Shown here: in pieces, positions 24,079 through 31,952 of the stretch | How the letters are laid out: each line of letters starts with the position of its first letter | Position numbering within the stretch: the stretch's first letter is position 1 | Assembly (NCBI RefSeq): GCF_002910905.1 | Contig: NZ_NEUE01000008.1 | Location: 1 to 35,206 of the forward strand | Length of the DNA: 35,206 bases | Source: Streptomyces sp. SM11 | GTDB taxonomy: Bacteria; Actinomycetota; Actinomycetes; Streptomycetales; Streptomycetaceae | Direction: 5' to 3' | Translations under genes and position numbers: made by a program | The notes under the pieces: generated by a model | Seen by the model: only the letters and a program-made list of their open reading frames with translations | The model's database searches: none | What the model was told of the DNA's origin: nothing

Positions 24079-24914
24079 GTCTCTCCAAGCAGTGCGTCAA
24101 GCAGTGCGTCCAGTAGCCGGGTGCTCTCCGCGACGGTGAGCGCCTGGGAACGCAGCATCCCATACCTCTGCATAAGTGCGCTGACGTCGGCGGGTTCGTC
24201 GTACAGCTCTGCCCGCAGCTGGCCGCTGATGTAGGCGAGCCCGTCGTGGTCTGGTGTCTCCAGCAGAACGAGTGGCCCTCCGAGCCCGGCGTGCCGAGGC
24301 GTGTTCCGGGGCATGATCTGAATCGTGACGAACGGCAGATCCATGCAGCGCCGCAGGTGGAGAAGCTGCTCTCGCATCACTTCGGGGTCGCCCATCTGGG
24401 CGTGCAGAATGCTCTCCTCCAGGATGAAGTGGAGGATCGGCCGGGGCTTGCGCTCCAGGATCTTCTGGCGGCCGAGCCGGTCCGCCACCCGCTTCTCGAT
24501 TTCCTCCTCTTCGAGCGGCGGATAGTTGCAGCCGAAGATGAAGCGCGCGTACGCCTCGGTCTGGAGCAGCCCCGGGATGAGCTGCGACTCGTACGAGATC
24601 AGACTCACCGCGTCCTGCTCGTACTGCACGAAGTCCTTGACCAGCGCCTGGTAGCGCTCCTTCCGCGGAATCCTTTCCACCGCGACCCTCAACACGCCCT
24701 TGGATTGAAGGAGTTCATCGAGCTGGACGGCCAGGTCCAGTTGGAGCGCTCGCCGCCCCTGTTCGATCGAGGCGATGGTGTCCTCGCCCACCCCGAGCTG
24801 CTCGGCGAGAGAGGCCTGTGTCAGCCCGGCGAGTTTGCGGAGGTGGCGCAGCTGCGCCCCGACCAGCTGCCATGAGGTAACTCGCCTGATGCTGCTCTGC
24901 TTTCCGGTTTGCAT
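23928..24914 (-). CDS. WhiJ-like HTH regulator with DUF5753 domain
   Basis: A 328-residue XRE-type regulator. The HTH spans about residues 16-72 (LRHLRKLAGLTQASLAEQLG, VGEDTIASIEQGRRALQ). DUF5753 covers about 95-275 (YEQDAVSLISYESQLIPGLL, QTEAYARFIF, ILEESILHAQMGDPEVMREQ, IQIMPRNTPRHAGLGGPLVL). Family members usually stop near residue 280. Here the frame continues for about 50 low-complexity Ala/Thr/Pro-rich residues, overlapping the DUF397 gene by 151 bases, so the native stop may have been lost. A perfect 12-base tandem duplication (24086-24109) encodes the repeated LLDALLDAL just before the extension. It is divergent from the RsbW-like ATPase, with a palindrome between. Confidence 0.88.
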   Translation of the reverse strand: MQTGKQSSIRRVTSWQLVGAQLRHLRKLAGLTQASLAEQLGVGEDTIASIEQGRRALQLDLAVQLDELLQSKGVLRVAVERIPRKERYQALVKDFVQYEQDAVSLISYESQLIPGLLQTEAYARFIFGCNYPPLEEEEIEKRVADRLGRQKILERKPRPILHFILEESILHAQMGDPEVMREQLLHLRRCMDLPFVTIQIMPRNTPRHAGLGGPLVLLETPDHDGLAYISGQLRAELYDEPADVSALMQRYGMLRSQALTVAESTRLLDALLDALLGETCPAQHTPPPALPPSTGSNPATATATAATASKSPTTGTSPATAATSRTPA

Positions 24915-24960
24915 GACGTGGCTCTCCCCGTTCCGGTCCCGATGTCAACCCGTCAGAACC

Positions 24961-24980
24961 CGTACAAAAGCGTTTGTACG
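24961..24980. promoter_or_regulatory. Perfect 20-bp palindrome between WhiJ-like gene and ATPase
   Basis: CGTACAAA and TTTGTACG flank AGCG (8+4+8) in the 113-base divergent promoter region. The A/T-rich arms stand out in this genome. It is the prime candidate for the HTH protein's binding site controlling both directions (inferred). Confidence 0.6.
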
Positions 24981-25027
24981 TCTCTCCGCTCTGCTGAAGC
25001 GTAGTCACGCCGTGTGAGCGTGAAAGC

Positions 25028-25441
25028 ATGAACGAGACAACTCAACTCCCCTACTTCCGCGCCGCCTTCTACTGCCGCGAGCGCAGGTCGATCCCGGTCG
25101 TACGCAAGTTCACCCGCAAGGCTCTCGTCGAGTGGAAGTGCGAAGAGCGCACCGACGACGTGCTGCTCTGCGTAACCGAACTGGCGACCAACGCCCTCCG
25201 CCACGGTGTCCCGCCGGGGCGTGGTTTCAAGGTCCACATCTACCTGGAGCGGATCGAGAACATGGTCCGCGTCGAGCTGCACGACAGTGGTGACGGTGAG
25301 GTGCGCCCGGCGGACGGGGTGCCGGGGGCCGACGACGAGGGCGGGCGCGGGTTGCTGCTCGTCGCGGCACTGGCGGACAAGTGGGGGGTGGCCGAGCGGA
25401 GCCCCGGCAAGGTCGTGTGGTGCGAATTCGGCATCGTGTGA
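25028..25441 (+). CDS. RsbW/SpoIIAB-like ATP-binding protein (anti-sigma-type kinase fold)
   Basis: A 137-residue HATPase_c_2 protein. The N box is CVTELATNALRHG (about residues 48-60), the G1 region HDSGDGEVRPAD and the G2 region DDEGGRGLLLVAALADKWG. These are the three nucleotide-binding motifs of Streptomyces RsbW-like kinases, which may bind sigma factors or anti-anti-sigma partners. No such partner is next door. Together with the divergent WhiJ-like regulator and DUF397 protein it forms the recurrent abaA/whiJ-like trio. GTGAAAG precedes ATG 25028 as a weak ribosome site. Confidence 0.85.
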   Translation: MNETTQLPYFRAAFYCRERRSIPVVRKFTRKALVEWKCEERTDDVLLCVTELATNALRHGVPPGRGFKVHIYLERIENMVRVELHDSGDGEVRPADGVPGADDEGGRGLLLVAALADKWGVAERSPGKVVWCEFGIV

Positions 25442-25536
25442 GTTGCTGTTTCGGCAAGGATGTTTGTCGTTTCCGCCTCGCGGGCGCACTCTCGTCATCG
25501 AGCGGAGGTGCTCCGCAGGGACGAAGGAGGAGCGAC

Positions 25537-26496
25537 ATGAAGCAGCAGCGGTACGACGTGGTGATCGTGGGCGGCGGGGCCGCCGGCCTGAGCGGGGCGC
25601 TGACCCTGGCACGGGCCCGGCGCTCGGTCCTGGTGATCGATGCGGGCGAGCCCCGTAACGCGCCCGCGTCCCATGTGCACAACTACCTGGGCCGCGAGTC
25701 GACCCCGCCCGGCGAACTGCTGGCGATCGGCCGGGGCGAGGCGGCCGGGTACGGAACGGAGTTCGCCGAGGGCCGGGTGGTCTCCGCCGAACGGCTGCCG
25801 GGGGAGCGAGGCTTTCGGGTGGTGACGGAGGACGGCCGGTCGGTCGAGGCGCGCAGGCTGCTGGTGACGACAGGGCTCGTCGACGAGCTGCCGCCCGTGC
25901 CCGGCCTGGCGGAGCGCTGGGGGCGTGAGGTGCTGCACTGCCCGTACTGCCACGGCAACGAGGTGGCGGACCGCCCGATCGGCGTGCTCGCCACCGGCCC
26001 CCTCGCCGTGCACCAGGCGCTGATGTGGCGGCAGTGGAGCGAGGACGTCACCCTCTTCCGCCACACGGGCCCGGAGCCGTCGGACGCGGAGTACGAGGAG
26101 CTGGCCGCGCGGGGCGTGGCGGTGGTGGACGGCGAGGTGACGGGCCTGGAGGTCGCCGACGACCGGTTCACCGGCGTACGGCTGGAGTCCGGCCGGGTGA
26201 TCCCGCGCGAGGCGCTGGTGGTCCAGGCCCGGTTCACCGCCCGGTCTGCGGTCCTGGAGTCGCTGGGGCTGAAGCCCGTGGCGCAGGAGATGGGCGGGAC
26301 GGTGATCGGTACGTACATCCCGACCGACCCGGCCGGCGCGACGGAGGTTCCCGGGGTCTGGGCGGCGGGCAACGTCACCCGGCTCACCGAGCAGGTGATC
26401 GGCGCCGCTGCGGCGGGCCTCATGGCGGCGGGCGCGGTCAACGGCGATCTGATCGCCGAGGACACCCGGCTGGCGGTGGCGGCCCGGCGGGGGTGA
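25537..26496 (+). CDS. Thioredoxin-reductase-like FAD oxidoreductase
   Basis: A 319-residue flavoprotein of the low-molecular-weight thioredoxin reductase type. The FAD motif is VVIVGGGAAGLSGALTLARA (residues 6-25). The redox pair is in LHCPYCHGNEVADRPIGVLA (about 132-151), Cys-x-x-Cys as in TrxB. The C-terminal FAD-binding segment is PGVWAAGNVTRLTEQVIGAA. The second nucleotide motif is ATGPLAVHQALMWRQWSEDV, lacking the canonical GGGdSA, so NADPH use is uncertain; it may be closer to dithiol-oxidase or HlmI/GliT-like enzymes. ATG 25537 follows GAAGGAGG at ideal spacing. A small hairpin GCGGAG/CTCCGC lies at 25502-25516. No thioredoxin gene is adjacent. Confidence 0.88.
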   Translation: MKQQRYDVVIVGGGAAGLSGALTLARARRSVLVIDAGEPRNAPASHVHNYLGRESTPPGELLAIGRGEAAGYGTEFAEGRVVSAERLPGERGFRVVTEDGRSVEARRLLVTTGLVDELPPVPGLAERWGREVLHCPYCHGNEVADRPIGVLATGPLAVHQALMWRQWSEDVTLFRHTGPEPSDAEYEELAARGVAVVDGEVTGLEVADDRFTGVRLESGRVIPREALVVQARFTARSAVLESLGLKPVAQEMGGTVIGTYIPTDPAGATEVPGVWAAGNVTRLTEQVIGAAAAGLMAAGAVNGDLIAEDTRLAVAARRG

Positions 26497-26934
26497 GCGG
26501 GTGCCATGGCGGGAACCGGGCGGTGAGCGGTGAGGAGGTCCCGCGCCCGCTCGAAGGAGTCGGTGCCGCCGCCCGGGGCCTCGGCCGCGTGCCTTCGCCC
26601 GTTCCCGTCCGGCGTAACGAGGGCAGGCGAATGATGGAGCCCCTGGGGTGGGGTCTGGGGCCCCGGCAGCATGTGTGAGCTTCCGCGACGGGGATACGCG
26701 GAGGGTTCCGGGCACCACGAGGGTGCCGGGGGCGACATCGTGGGCGGGCCGCCCGGCGGCCTGCCGGCCACGGGACGGCGATCGAGCCGACGCGGCACGG
26801 AGGCCCGTCGGGAGCGGTTCCTCGACGGGTCGATTCGCCCGTGTTTGCCTACATTGGCAGAGGGCCGGAAGGGCGGCCGTAGTAGGAGACATCGCCGACG
26901 CGTCTGCGGAAGACGAACAAGAGGAAAAGACGAC
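26497..26934. other. Gap of about 440 bases before the catalase
   Basis: A minus-strand stretch around 26510-26620 has coding-like codon use (TDSFERARDLLTAHRPVPAM) but no start or recognisable family; it may be a gene fragment. TGCC-n6-GGCA at 26846-26859 overlaps TACATT, a -10-like hexamer about 80 bases before the catalase start, and could be part of its promoter. Nothing else is supported. Confidence 0.3.
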
Positions 26935-28458
26935 ATGACCGACACCTCGCGCAAGCCGACCACCTCCGACTCCGGCGCCCCGGTGGAGAGCGACGAGCAT
27001 TCGCTCACCGTCGGCCCGGGCGGGCCGATTCTGCTCCAGGACTCCTACCTGATCGAGCAGATGGCCCAGTTCAACCGCGAACGCATCCCCGAGCGCCAGC
27101 CGCACGCCAAGGGCAGCGGCGCGTTCGGGAGGTTCGAGGTGACCGCGGACGTCTCCGCGTACACGAAGGCCGCGCTGTTCCAGCCCGGCACCACGACCGA
27201 CCTGGTCATCAGGTTCTCCACCGTCGCCGGGGAGCGGGGCAGCCCGGACACCTGGCGGGACCCGCGCGGCTTCGCGGTGAAGTTCTACACCAGCGAAGGC
27301 AACTACGACATGGTGGGCAACAACACCCCCGTGTTCTTCGTGAAGGACCCGATGAAGTTCCAGCACTTCATCCGGTCTCAGAAACGCCGGGCGGACAACA
27401 ACCTCCGCGACCACGACATGCAGTGGGACTTCTGGACGCTCTCGCCCGAGTCGGCCCACCAGGTCACCTGGCTGATGGGCGACCGGGGCATCCCGCGCAG
27501 CTGGCGCCACATGAACGGCTACACCTCGCACACGTACATGTGGATCAACGCGCAGGGGCAGCGGTTCTGGGTGAAGTACCACTTCAAGACCGACCAGGGC
27601 GTCGAGACGTTCACGCAGCACGAGGCCGACCAGATGGCCGCCGCGGACACGGACTACCACACGCGTGATCTCTTCGAGCACATCCGCGACGGGGAGTACC
27701 CGAGCTGGACGTTGAAGGTCCAGATCATGCCGTACGAGGACGCGAAGGACTACCGGTTCAACCCGTTCGACCTGACCAAGGTGTGGCCGCACGGCGACTA
27801 CCCGCTGATCGAGGTCGGCCGGATGACGCTGGACCGCAACCCCACGGACAACCACGCCGAGATCGAGCAGGCGGCCTTCCAGCCGAACAACTTCGTCCCC
27901 GGCATCGGCCCGAGTCCGGACCGGATGCTCCTGGCCCGGCTGTTCAGTTACGCGGACGCACACCGCCACCGCATCGGCGGCAACTACCAGCAGCTGCCGG
28001 TCAACGCCCCCGTCGTGCCGGTGTACACGTACTCCAAGGACGGGGCGATGGCGTACCGGAAGACCACCGACCCGGTCTACGCCCCGAACTCCAAGGGCGG
28101 TCCGGAGGCCGACACGGCACGCTACGGCACCCCGCCGAGCTGGTACGCCGACGGTGACATCACCCGGGCGGCCTACGTCGACCACGCCGAGGACGACGAC
28201 TGGGGCCAGGCGGGCACGATGGTCCGCGAGGTCCTGGACGACGCGGCACGGGACCGGCTGGTGGACAACGTGGTCGGCCACCTGCTGAACGGGGTGACCG
28301 AACCGGTGCTCCAGCGGGCGTTCCAGTACTGGTCGAACATCGACGGCACCATCGGCAAGCGCGTCGAGCAGGGCGTCCGCGCGAAGGCAGGCGAGAAGGA
28401 CCCGAAGGCGGGCGAGCAGGGCAACCCGGCCCGCTCGTCGATGCAGCGCAAGGCCTGA
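26935..28458 (+). CDS. Monofunctional haem catalase
   Basis: Disproportionates hydrogen peroxide. The 507-residue length and [20 protein letters not shown] fit small-subunit clade 3 catalases. The catalytic His is near residue 57 in [11 protein letters not shown], the distal Asn near 129 in [14 protein letters not shown], and the proximal haem Tyr near 339 in [37 protein letters not shown] is the conserved substrate-channel region. ATG 26935 follows GAGGAAAAG; the longer upstream open frame is non-coding. No Fur/CatR-type regulator is adjacent, unlike some Streptomyces catalase loci. A 40-base perfect palindrome follows. Confidence 0.96.
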   Translation: MTDTSRKPTTSDSGAPVESDEHSLTVGPGGPILLQDSYLIEQMAQFNRERIPERQPHAKGSGAFGRFEVTADVSAYTKAALFQPGTTTDLVIRFSTVAGERGSPDTWRDPRGFAVKFYTSEGNYDMVGNNTPVFFVKDPMKFQHFIRSQKRRADNNLRDHDMQWDFWTLSPESAHQVTWLMGDRGIPRSWRHMNGYTSHTYMWINAQGQRFWVKYHFKTDQGVETFTQHEADQMAAADTDYHTRDLFEHIRDGEYPSWTLKVQIMPYEDAKDYRFNPFDLTKVWPHGDYPLIEVGRMTLDRNPTDNHAEIEQAAFQPNNFVPGIGPSPDRMLLARLFSYADAHRHRIGGNYQQLPVNAPVVPVYTYSKDGAMAYRKTTDPVYAPNSKGGPEADTARYGTPPSWYADGDITRAAYVDHAEDDDWGQAGTMVREVLDDAARDRLVDNVVGHLLNGVTEPVLQRAFQYWSNIDGTIGKRVEQGVRAKAGEKDPKAGEQGNPARSSMQRKA

Positions 28459-28489
28459 GGCGGGCCGTTGGCCCCCTTCCGGGCGTACG

Positions 28490-28529
28490 ACAGGCCCTCG
28501 CCGCGTCGGCCGACGCGGCGAGGGCCTGT
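28490..28529 (+). terminator. 40-base perfect palindrome terminator after catalase
   Basis: Twenty bases (28490-28509, starting ACAGGCCCTCG) are exactly reverse-complemented in 28510-28529, then GCGTTTCTC. It starts 32 bases after the catalase stop. Confidence 0.8.
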
Positions 28530-28631
28530 GCGTTTCTCCCGAGTACGGGCTCGGCCGCCCGCGTACCCGGGGCCGGAGCAAGCCGTGCTGGTCACCGGTT
28601 CTATGCCGGCCGCGATCGCAGGGGGGCGACG

Positions 28632-28836
28632 ATGCGGCGATACGACTGGTACGGCGGCGAGGAGTCCGGGAGGAACTCTGACGCCGAGGCCGAGGCGCTC
28701 AAGGCGAAGGTGCAAGGTGCACGCCGGTCTCGCGGGGGGATGCGGGCTGACGGTGCTGCTGGCCGTCGCCGCGGGCGTGGCCCTCCTGGCCGTGGTGGTG
28801 GTGCCGGCCTGGGCCTGGCTGTCCAGCCGCTACTGA
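28632..28836 (+). pseudogene. Small membrane protein broken by a 7-bp tandem duplication
   Basis: ATG 28632 opens MRRYDWYGGEESGRNSDAEA then EALKAKV, after which the frame loses sense. In the next frame a transmembrane segment appears: HAGLAGGCGLTVLLAVAAGV then ALLAVVVVPAWAWLSSRY and a stop at 28836. At the junction AAGGTGC occurs twice in direct tandem (28707-28713 and 28714-28720). Removing one copy joins the two halves into a 65-residue protein with a hydrophilic N-terminus and one C-terminal helix. So a duplication is the likely lesion. The function of the intact form is unknown. Confidence 0.7.
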
Positions 28837-28886
28837 TCCGGCCGGGCGGTGATTCCGTGGCACGCGCCACGGCCGGCCCGCCTTCC

Positions 28887-29363
28887 TCAGTGCTGGACCG
28901 GACCGCCGACCGGGACGGGATCGACGTGCCCGGAGGGCGGGAGGGTCCGCGCCAGGTCAAGCCCGATGTCCACCAGCGACGACCGGCGCAGGCGTGCGAC
29001 CTCCGGCAGCGGGGTCCACACCGACTCGGCGGTGTCGCCGTTCGGCTCGGGCCGCAGTCGGCCGCCGGTGACGCGGACGCGGTAGAAGACGCCGACGTTC
29101 TGCAGCTCGGGCGCACCGGGCCGGCGGCGCTCGCCCGCCGGAATCACCCGTGAGTCCACGCCGAGCAGGCGTTCGACCACGGCCTCCAGACCGGTTTCCT
29201 CGGCGACTTCACGGATCACCGCGTCGAACGGGTTGTCCTCTGCGTGCTCGACCTCGCCGCCGGGGAGGGGCCACGTCCGCTCGCCGCCCGGACCCACGGC
29301 ATGGGCGAGCAGCACCCGTCCGTCCTTGATGCACACCGCGTACGCGGCCAGTCTTCGATCCAT
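28887..29363 (-). CDS. Nudix hydrolase
   Basis: A 158-residue pyrophosphohydrolase of the MutT-like fold, hydrolysing a nucleoside diphosphate linked to another moiety. The Nudix box reads GGEVEHAEDNPFDAVIREVA then EETG, with the metal-binding REVAEE intact. Compared with G-x5-E-x7-R-E it has one extra residue (x8) in the loop before the helix; many Streptomyces relatives read EDPFDAV without the Asn. ATG 29363 gives MDRRLAAYAVCIKDGRVLLA, the usual N-terminus. The substrate cannot be predicted. It is divergent from the GNAT gene. Confidence 0.88.
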   Translation of the reverse strand: MDRRLAAYAVCIKDGRVLLAHAVGPGGERTWPLPGGEVEHAEDNPFDAVIREVAEETGLEAVVERLLGVDSRVIPAGERRRPGAPELQNVGVFYRVRVTGGRLRPEPNGDTAESVWTPLPEVARLRRSSLVDIGLDLARTLPPSGHVDPVPVGGPVQH

Positions 29364-29452
29364 TCGGGGAGGCTATCCCGGTGTCCGGGCCGGTGTCCGG
29401 GGGTAGGTGACCCCCTGGCCTTTCAAGATCATCGATGTGCAGAATGACCTGT

Positions 29453-30061
29453 ATGCCGATAACGAACACGCCTCAGGCGGCCACGCTCGACGATGCTCCG
29501 TCGATCAGCCGCACCCTGGCCCGCGCTTTCGAGGACGACCCGATGATGGGGTGGTTCTTCCCCGGCGGGGCCTCGCGCGAGCCCGATCTGGTCCGTTACT
29601 TCACCGCGATCTTCACCCGGCAGTACGGCCGCCACGGGGTGTGCGAGCGCACCGCGTCGGCGGCCGCGTTCTGGGTGCCGCCGGAGGGGCAGGAGAAGGC
29701 CGTCCCCGACGCGGAGACCATCGCGGAACTGGAGGAGATCCTCGGTGACCGGGCACCCCTGTTCCGGGGCGCCGTCGAGGCGGCCGCCCAGCACGGGCCG
29801 CAGGAACCGCACTGGTACCTGGCGGTCGTCGGCGCGGACCCGGCCGTCCGGGGCCAGGGCCACGGGGCGGCGCTGCTGCGTTCCGGGCTGGCCAAGGCCG
29901 ACGCGGCGGGGCTGCCGGTCTACCTGGAGTCCTCCACGCCGGACAACCTGCCCTTCTACGAGCACTTCGGCTTCACCGTGCTCGGGGAGGCCCGGCTGCC
30001 GGGAGGCGGGCCGCTGCTGTGGGTGATGCGGCGCGAGCCGCGCGCCGTCGACGCGGCATAG
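29453..30061 (+). CDS. GNAT-family N-acetyltransferase
   Basis: A 202-residue acetyl-CoA-dependent transferase. ATLDDAPSISRTLARAFEDD and PMMGWFFPG are typical of the N-terminal half. The acetyl-CoA motif A is HWYLAVVGADPAVRGQGHGA then ALLRSGLAKADAAGLPVYLE, with R/Q-G-x-G-x-A present. SSTPDNLPFYEHFGFTVLGE is motif B. In-frame ATGs at 29435 and 29453 are both possible; neither has a good ribosome site. I prefer 29453 because conserved sequence starts just after it. The acceptor is unknown. The gene abuts the low-GC patch to its right. Confidence 0.87.
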   Translation: MPITNTPQAATLDDAPSISRTLARAFEDDPMMGWFFPGGASREPDLVRYFTAIFTRQYGRHGVCERTASAAAFWVPPEGQEKAVPDAETIAELEEILGDRAPLFRGAVEAAAQHGPQEPHWYLAVVGADPAVRGQGHGAALLRSGLAKADAAGLPVYLESSTPDNLPFYEHFGFTVLGEARLPGGGPLLWVMRREPRAVDAA

Positions 30062-30087
30062 CGGGACACGGCGACGGCGTTCGGCCG

Positions 30088-30663
30088 TCATGTGCACCAG
30101 GCCCCGGCGACTCCCGGTGCGTACGCGCGCAGAAAATTCTCGATGTGTGTACGTCGTTCCTCGACCTTCCCGGAGTCCTCCACCTTTCCGGTGCGGATTT
30201 CCAGGGCCACATGGTCGTACTTTCCGGACCTGGTCTCCGGCATCTCGTACCGAGGCTGGTGCGGCTGAGGCAGGCAGGCCATCCAGGCGACGGCTCCGTC
30301 ATCGCCGACCGCTGCACTGTTGACACCTCGGCCGAGCGAAATCCGTTGCAGGTCGGTGTACTTGTCGGCGGCCTCTCGCGCGATGTCGAGCTCTCCGGTC
30401 TGACGGGAGAAGGAGACCGACAGATCGACGCCTTTGTCGACCACCACACCACAATTGACATGCTCGCCGGAGCGCTGGCGTATCTCGCGGAAGGACTCCT
30501 TGACGGACTTTCCAGGAGGTAGTAGCGGCTTGATGTTCAGTGGCCGGACGTCAATTCCGCAGAGCTTCTCGGGAATCGAGTAATCATATTCTGTCTGCTC
30601 GCCTGAACAGCCGAAGAGCAGAGCAGAAGCCGCACCGAACGATGCGAGTTTCAAGTAGCGCAC
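30088..30663 (-). CDS. Probable lipoprotein, partner of the upstream WXG-like ORF
   Basis: A 191-residue protein starting at GTG 30663: MRYLKLASFGAASALLFGCS has a lipobox-like LFGC with Cys at residue 19. The mature part contains YSIPEKLCGIDVRPLNIKPL then LPPGKSV, a Cys pair candidate (VNCGVVVDKG) and DVALEIRTGK-like strands in the second half. This resembles Streptomyces lipoproteins found next to MAWGEW-type small proteins. The start overlaps the stop of the upstream broken ORF (TAGTG), implying translational coupling. GC is about 52-60%, clearly below the genome, suggesting recent acquisition. Confidence 0.75.
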   Translation of the reverse strand: MRYLKLASFGAASALLFGCSGEQTEYDYSIPEKLCGIDVRPLNIKPLLPPGKSVKESFREIRQRSGEHVNCGVVVDKGVDLSVSFSRQTGELDIAREAADKYTDLQRISLGRGVNSAAVGDDGAVAWMACLPQPHQPRYEMPETRSGKYDHVALEIRTGKVEDSGKVEERRTHIENFLRAYAPGVAGAWCT

Positions 30664-30953
30664 TACGATCCCTTGCTCCCGAGCCGACGTGCAGCGGCAT
30701 TTCCGTGTCCGGAACCTGTGGCCCATCCTTTGAACTCGCGCTCCGCCGCATTCGTGTTGTCGTCGGCGTGGATGCCCGCTCTGTCGAGTTCGGGTTCTAT
30801 GTCGTCACGGATCGCATTGATCGCCCTTTACTTTCCTTGTTTGTTGGTCTTGAGGTCGGCGTCCTCGTCGGCACCGGCGCTGTTCAACTGCATGCTGCCG
30901 GCCTGACGCGCAGCGACTTCGGCCTTGATATCTTCCTACTCGCCCCAAGCCAT
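30663..30953 (-). pseudogene. MAWGEW-type small protein with two in-frame nonsense codons
   Basis: From ATG 30953, with GAAGGA six bases upstream, one frame reads MAWGE, TAG (30938-30936), EDIKAEVAARQAGSMQLNSA, GADEDADLKTNKQGK, TAA (30830-30828), RAINAIRDDIEPELDRAGIH, ADDNTNAAEREFKGWATGSG, HGNAAARRLGSKGS and a TAG overlapping the lipoprotein GTG. Relatives that I recall start MAWGEWEQLK, so the first stop is likely a TGG-to-TAG change and the second a CAA-to-TAA change. The frame is otherwise intact on both sides of each stop. Related proteins are WXG-like and pair with lipoproteins. The C-terminus seems short compared with relatives. The product is presumably lost unless the stops are read through. 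Confidence 0.7.
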
Positions 30954-31401
30954 GGTGTTCCTTCGCGCTTGTCGTGATGCGTTTCACGCGGTGGTCGCCG
31001 CGTGCCAGCGGTGATCATGTGCGGGCGGGTACCGCTCGCACCGCCTGTCACACGACCTCCTGTGCGTCATCACCACACCGGTACCGGTGATCATCCTTAG
31101 ATGGTGGAGTAAAGATACCGTCGGCAACTATGCGCATTATCAAGGGCCTTGCGCCAGGATGAGAATGGCGCCGGCGTCCTTTATGGCGAAGGACACGTGC
31201 AGCGAGGCTGCGCGATCTGGTGACCGAGCTGCGCGCCGTGTCCACGAAGGCGTCGACGGCGAGGAGCGCATGGCCGTGCTGAGGCGCTGCGCAGGATGCT
31301 CGCCGACGTCGAAGGAGCCCGAGACTCCTGGCAGGGGCGCGGCTCACCGGCCGCTGTGCGGCCTGCCGGAAGATGGAAATGTTTCTTTCGAGAGGTGCTG
31401 G
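30954..31401. other. Gap of about 450 bases with broken coding fragments
   Basis: Plus-strand pieces RLRDLVTELRAVSTKAST (about 31206-31258), GEERMAVLRR in a second frame and MLADVEGARDSWQGR in a third lie in order near 31200-31340. They may be one decayed small regulator-type protein. Base composition is lower in GC than the conserved blocks. No intact gene is visible. Confidence 0.3.
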
Positions 31402-31713
31402 TCACCGGTGCGGTTGGTCGGGCAGTGTGGCCGGGTGGTGGGGGAGTGCGGTGGAGAATGGTTTCTCCTCGCCTCGCGCGTGCTCGTCCGACGATCGGCG
31501 GGCGTCGGTCCAGATGGCCTCCAGGCCGAGTGTGCGGTGCGTTGCGCGGCTCCTCCACGGCTGCCGGACGTCGGTCGCCTCAAGGGTATGGCCGTACGGC
31601 GGCGTCTCCTGCGATGCGTCGCGATCGAGGCCGTCCAGCCGCCGCTCGAAGTCCGCCTGCAGACGGTTCATCGTGGCGAGAAAGTTTCTCAGCAGGATGT
31701 GCTCGTCGCTCAT
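31402..31713 (-). CDS. Hypothetical protein, 103 residues
   Basis: ATG 31713, preceded by GAGGAACAC, begins MSDEHILLRNFLATMNRLQA then DFERRLDGLDRDASQETPPY. About 75 codons show the strong third-position G/C bias of real Streptomyces genes, and the first 30 residues should form a charged helix. The last 25 residues (HARGEEKPFSTALPHHPATL) look less natural, so the true end may have been lost to a frameshift. I do not recognise the family. It lies in the decayed accessory stretch between the lipoprotein locus and the VOC gene. Confidence 0.45.
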   Translation of the reverse strand: MSDEHILLRNFLATMNRLQADFERRLDGLDRDASQETPPYGHTLEATDVRQPWRSRATHRTLGLEAIWTDARRSSDEHARGEEKPFSTALPHHPATLPDQPHR

Positions 31714-31896
31714 GTGTTCCTCAATGACACGGTCACGTCGGAGAAACGCGGCATTCGGGTGACGCGGGCCAACGGACGGCAGGCCGTTGCGTACGGGTGC
31801 GGGAACGTTCCGCCGGCGGCCGTGCGGCCACCAACGGCACGGCGGAGACCTAGGCCGAGCGTCCGATGCGCGCATGATCGCTCACTCCGTAGGCTC

Positions 31897-31918
31897 CGTG
31901 GACGAGCGGTCGTCCACG
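31897..31918. promoter_or_regulatory. Perfect 22-bp palindrome upstream of the VOC gene
   Basis: CGTGGACGA and TCGTCCACG flank GCGG (9+4+9), 35 bases before the VOC start. It partly overlaps the region just after a -10-like TAGGCT (31890-31895). It is a candidate operator or 5' UTR hairpin. Confidence 0.5.
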
Positions 31919-31952
31919 CCCGCCCGATCCACGCCGATCAGGAGGTAGCGCG

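Noticed and set aside
25495..28581. 1028-codon minus-strand frame over the flavoprotein and catalase
   Set aside because: Antisense to two enzymes with intact catalytic motifs; no domain recognisable.
30663..30953. Stop-codon readthrough or recoding at the two nonsense codons
   Set aside because: Two different stops (TAG and TAA) without nearby recoding structures make simple gene death more likely; kept only as an alternative in the finding.
31048..31347. 99-codon minus-strand ORF in the low-coding gap
   Set aside because: Poor third-position bias and no recognisable motif; plus-strand fragments in the same place look more coding-like.
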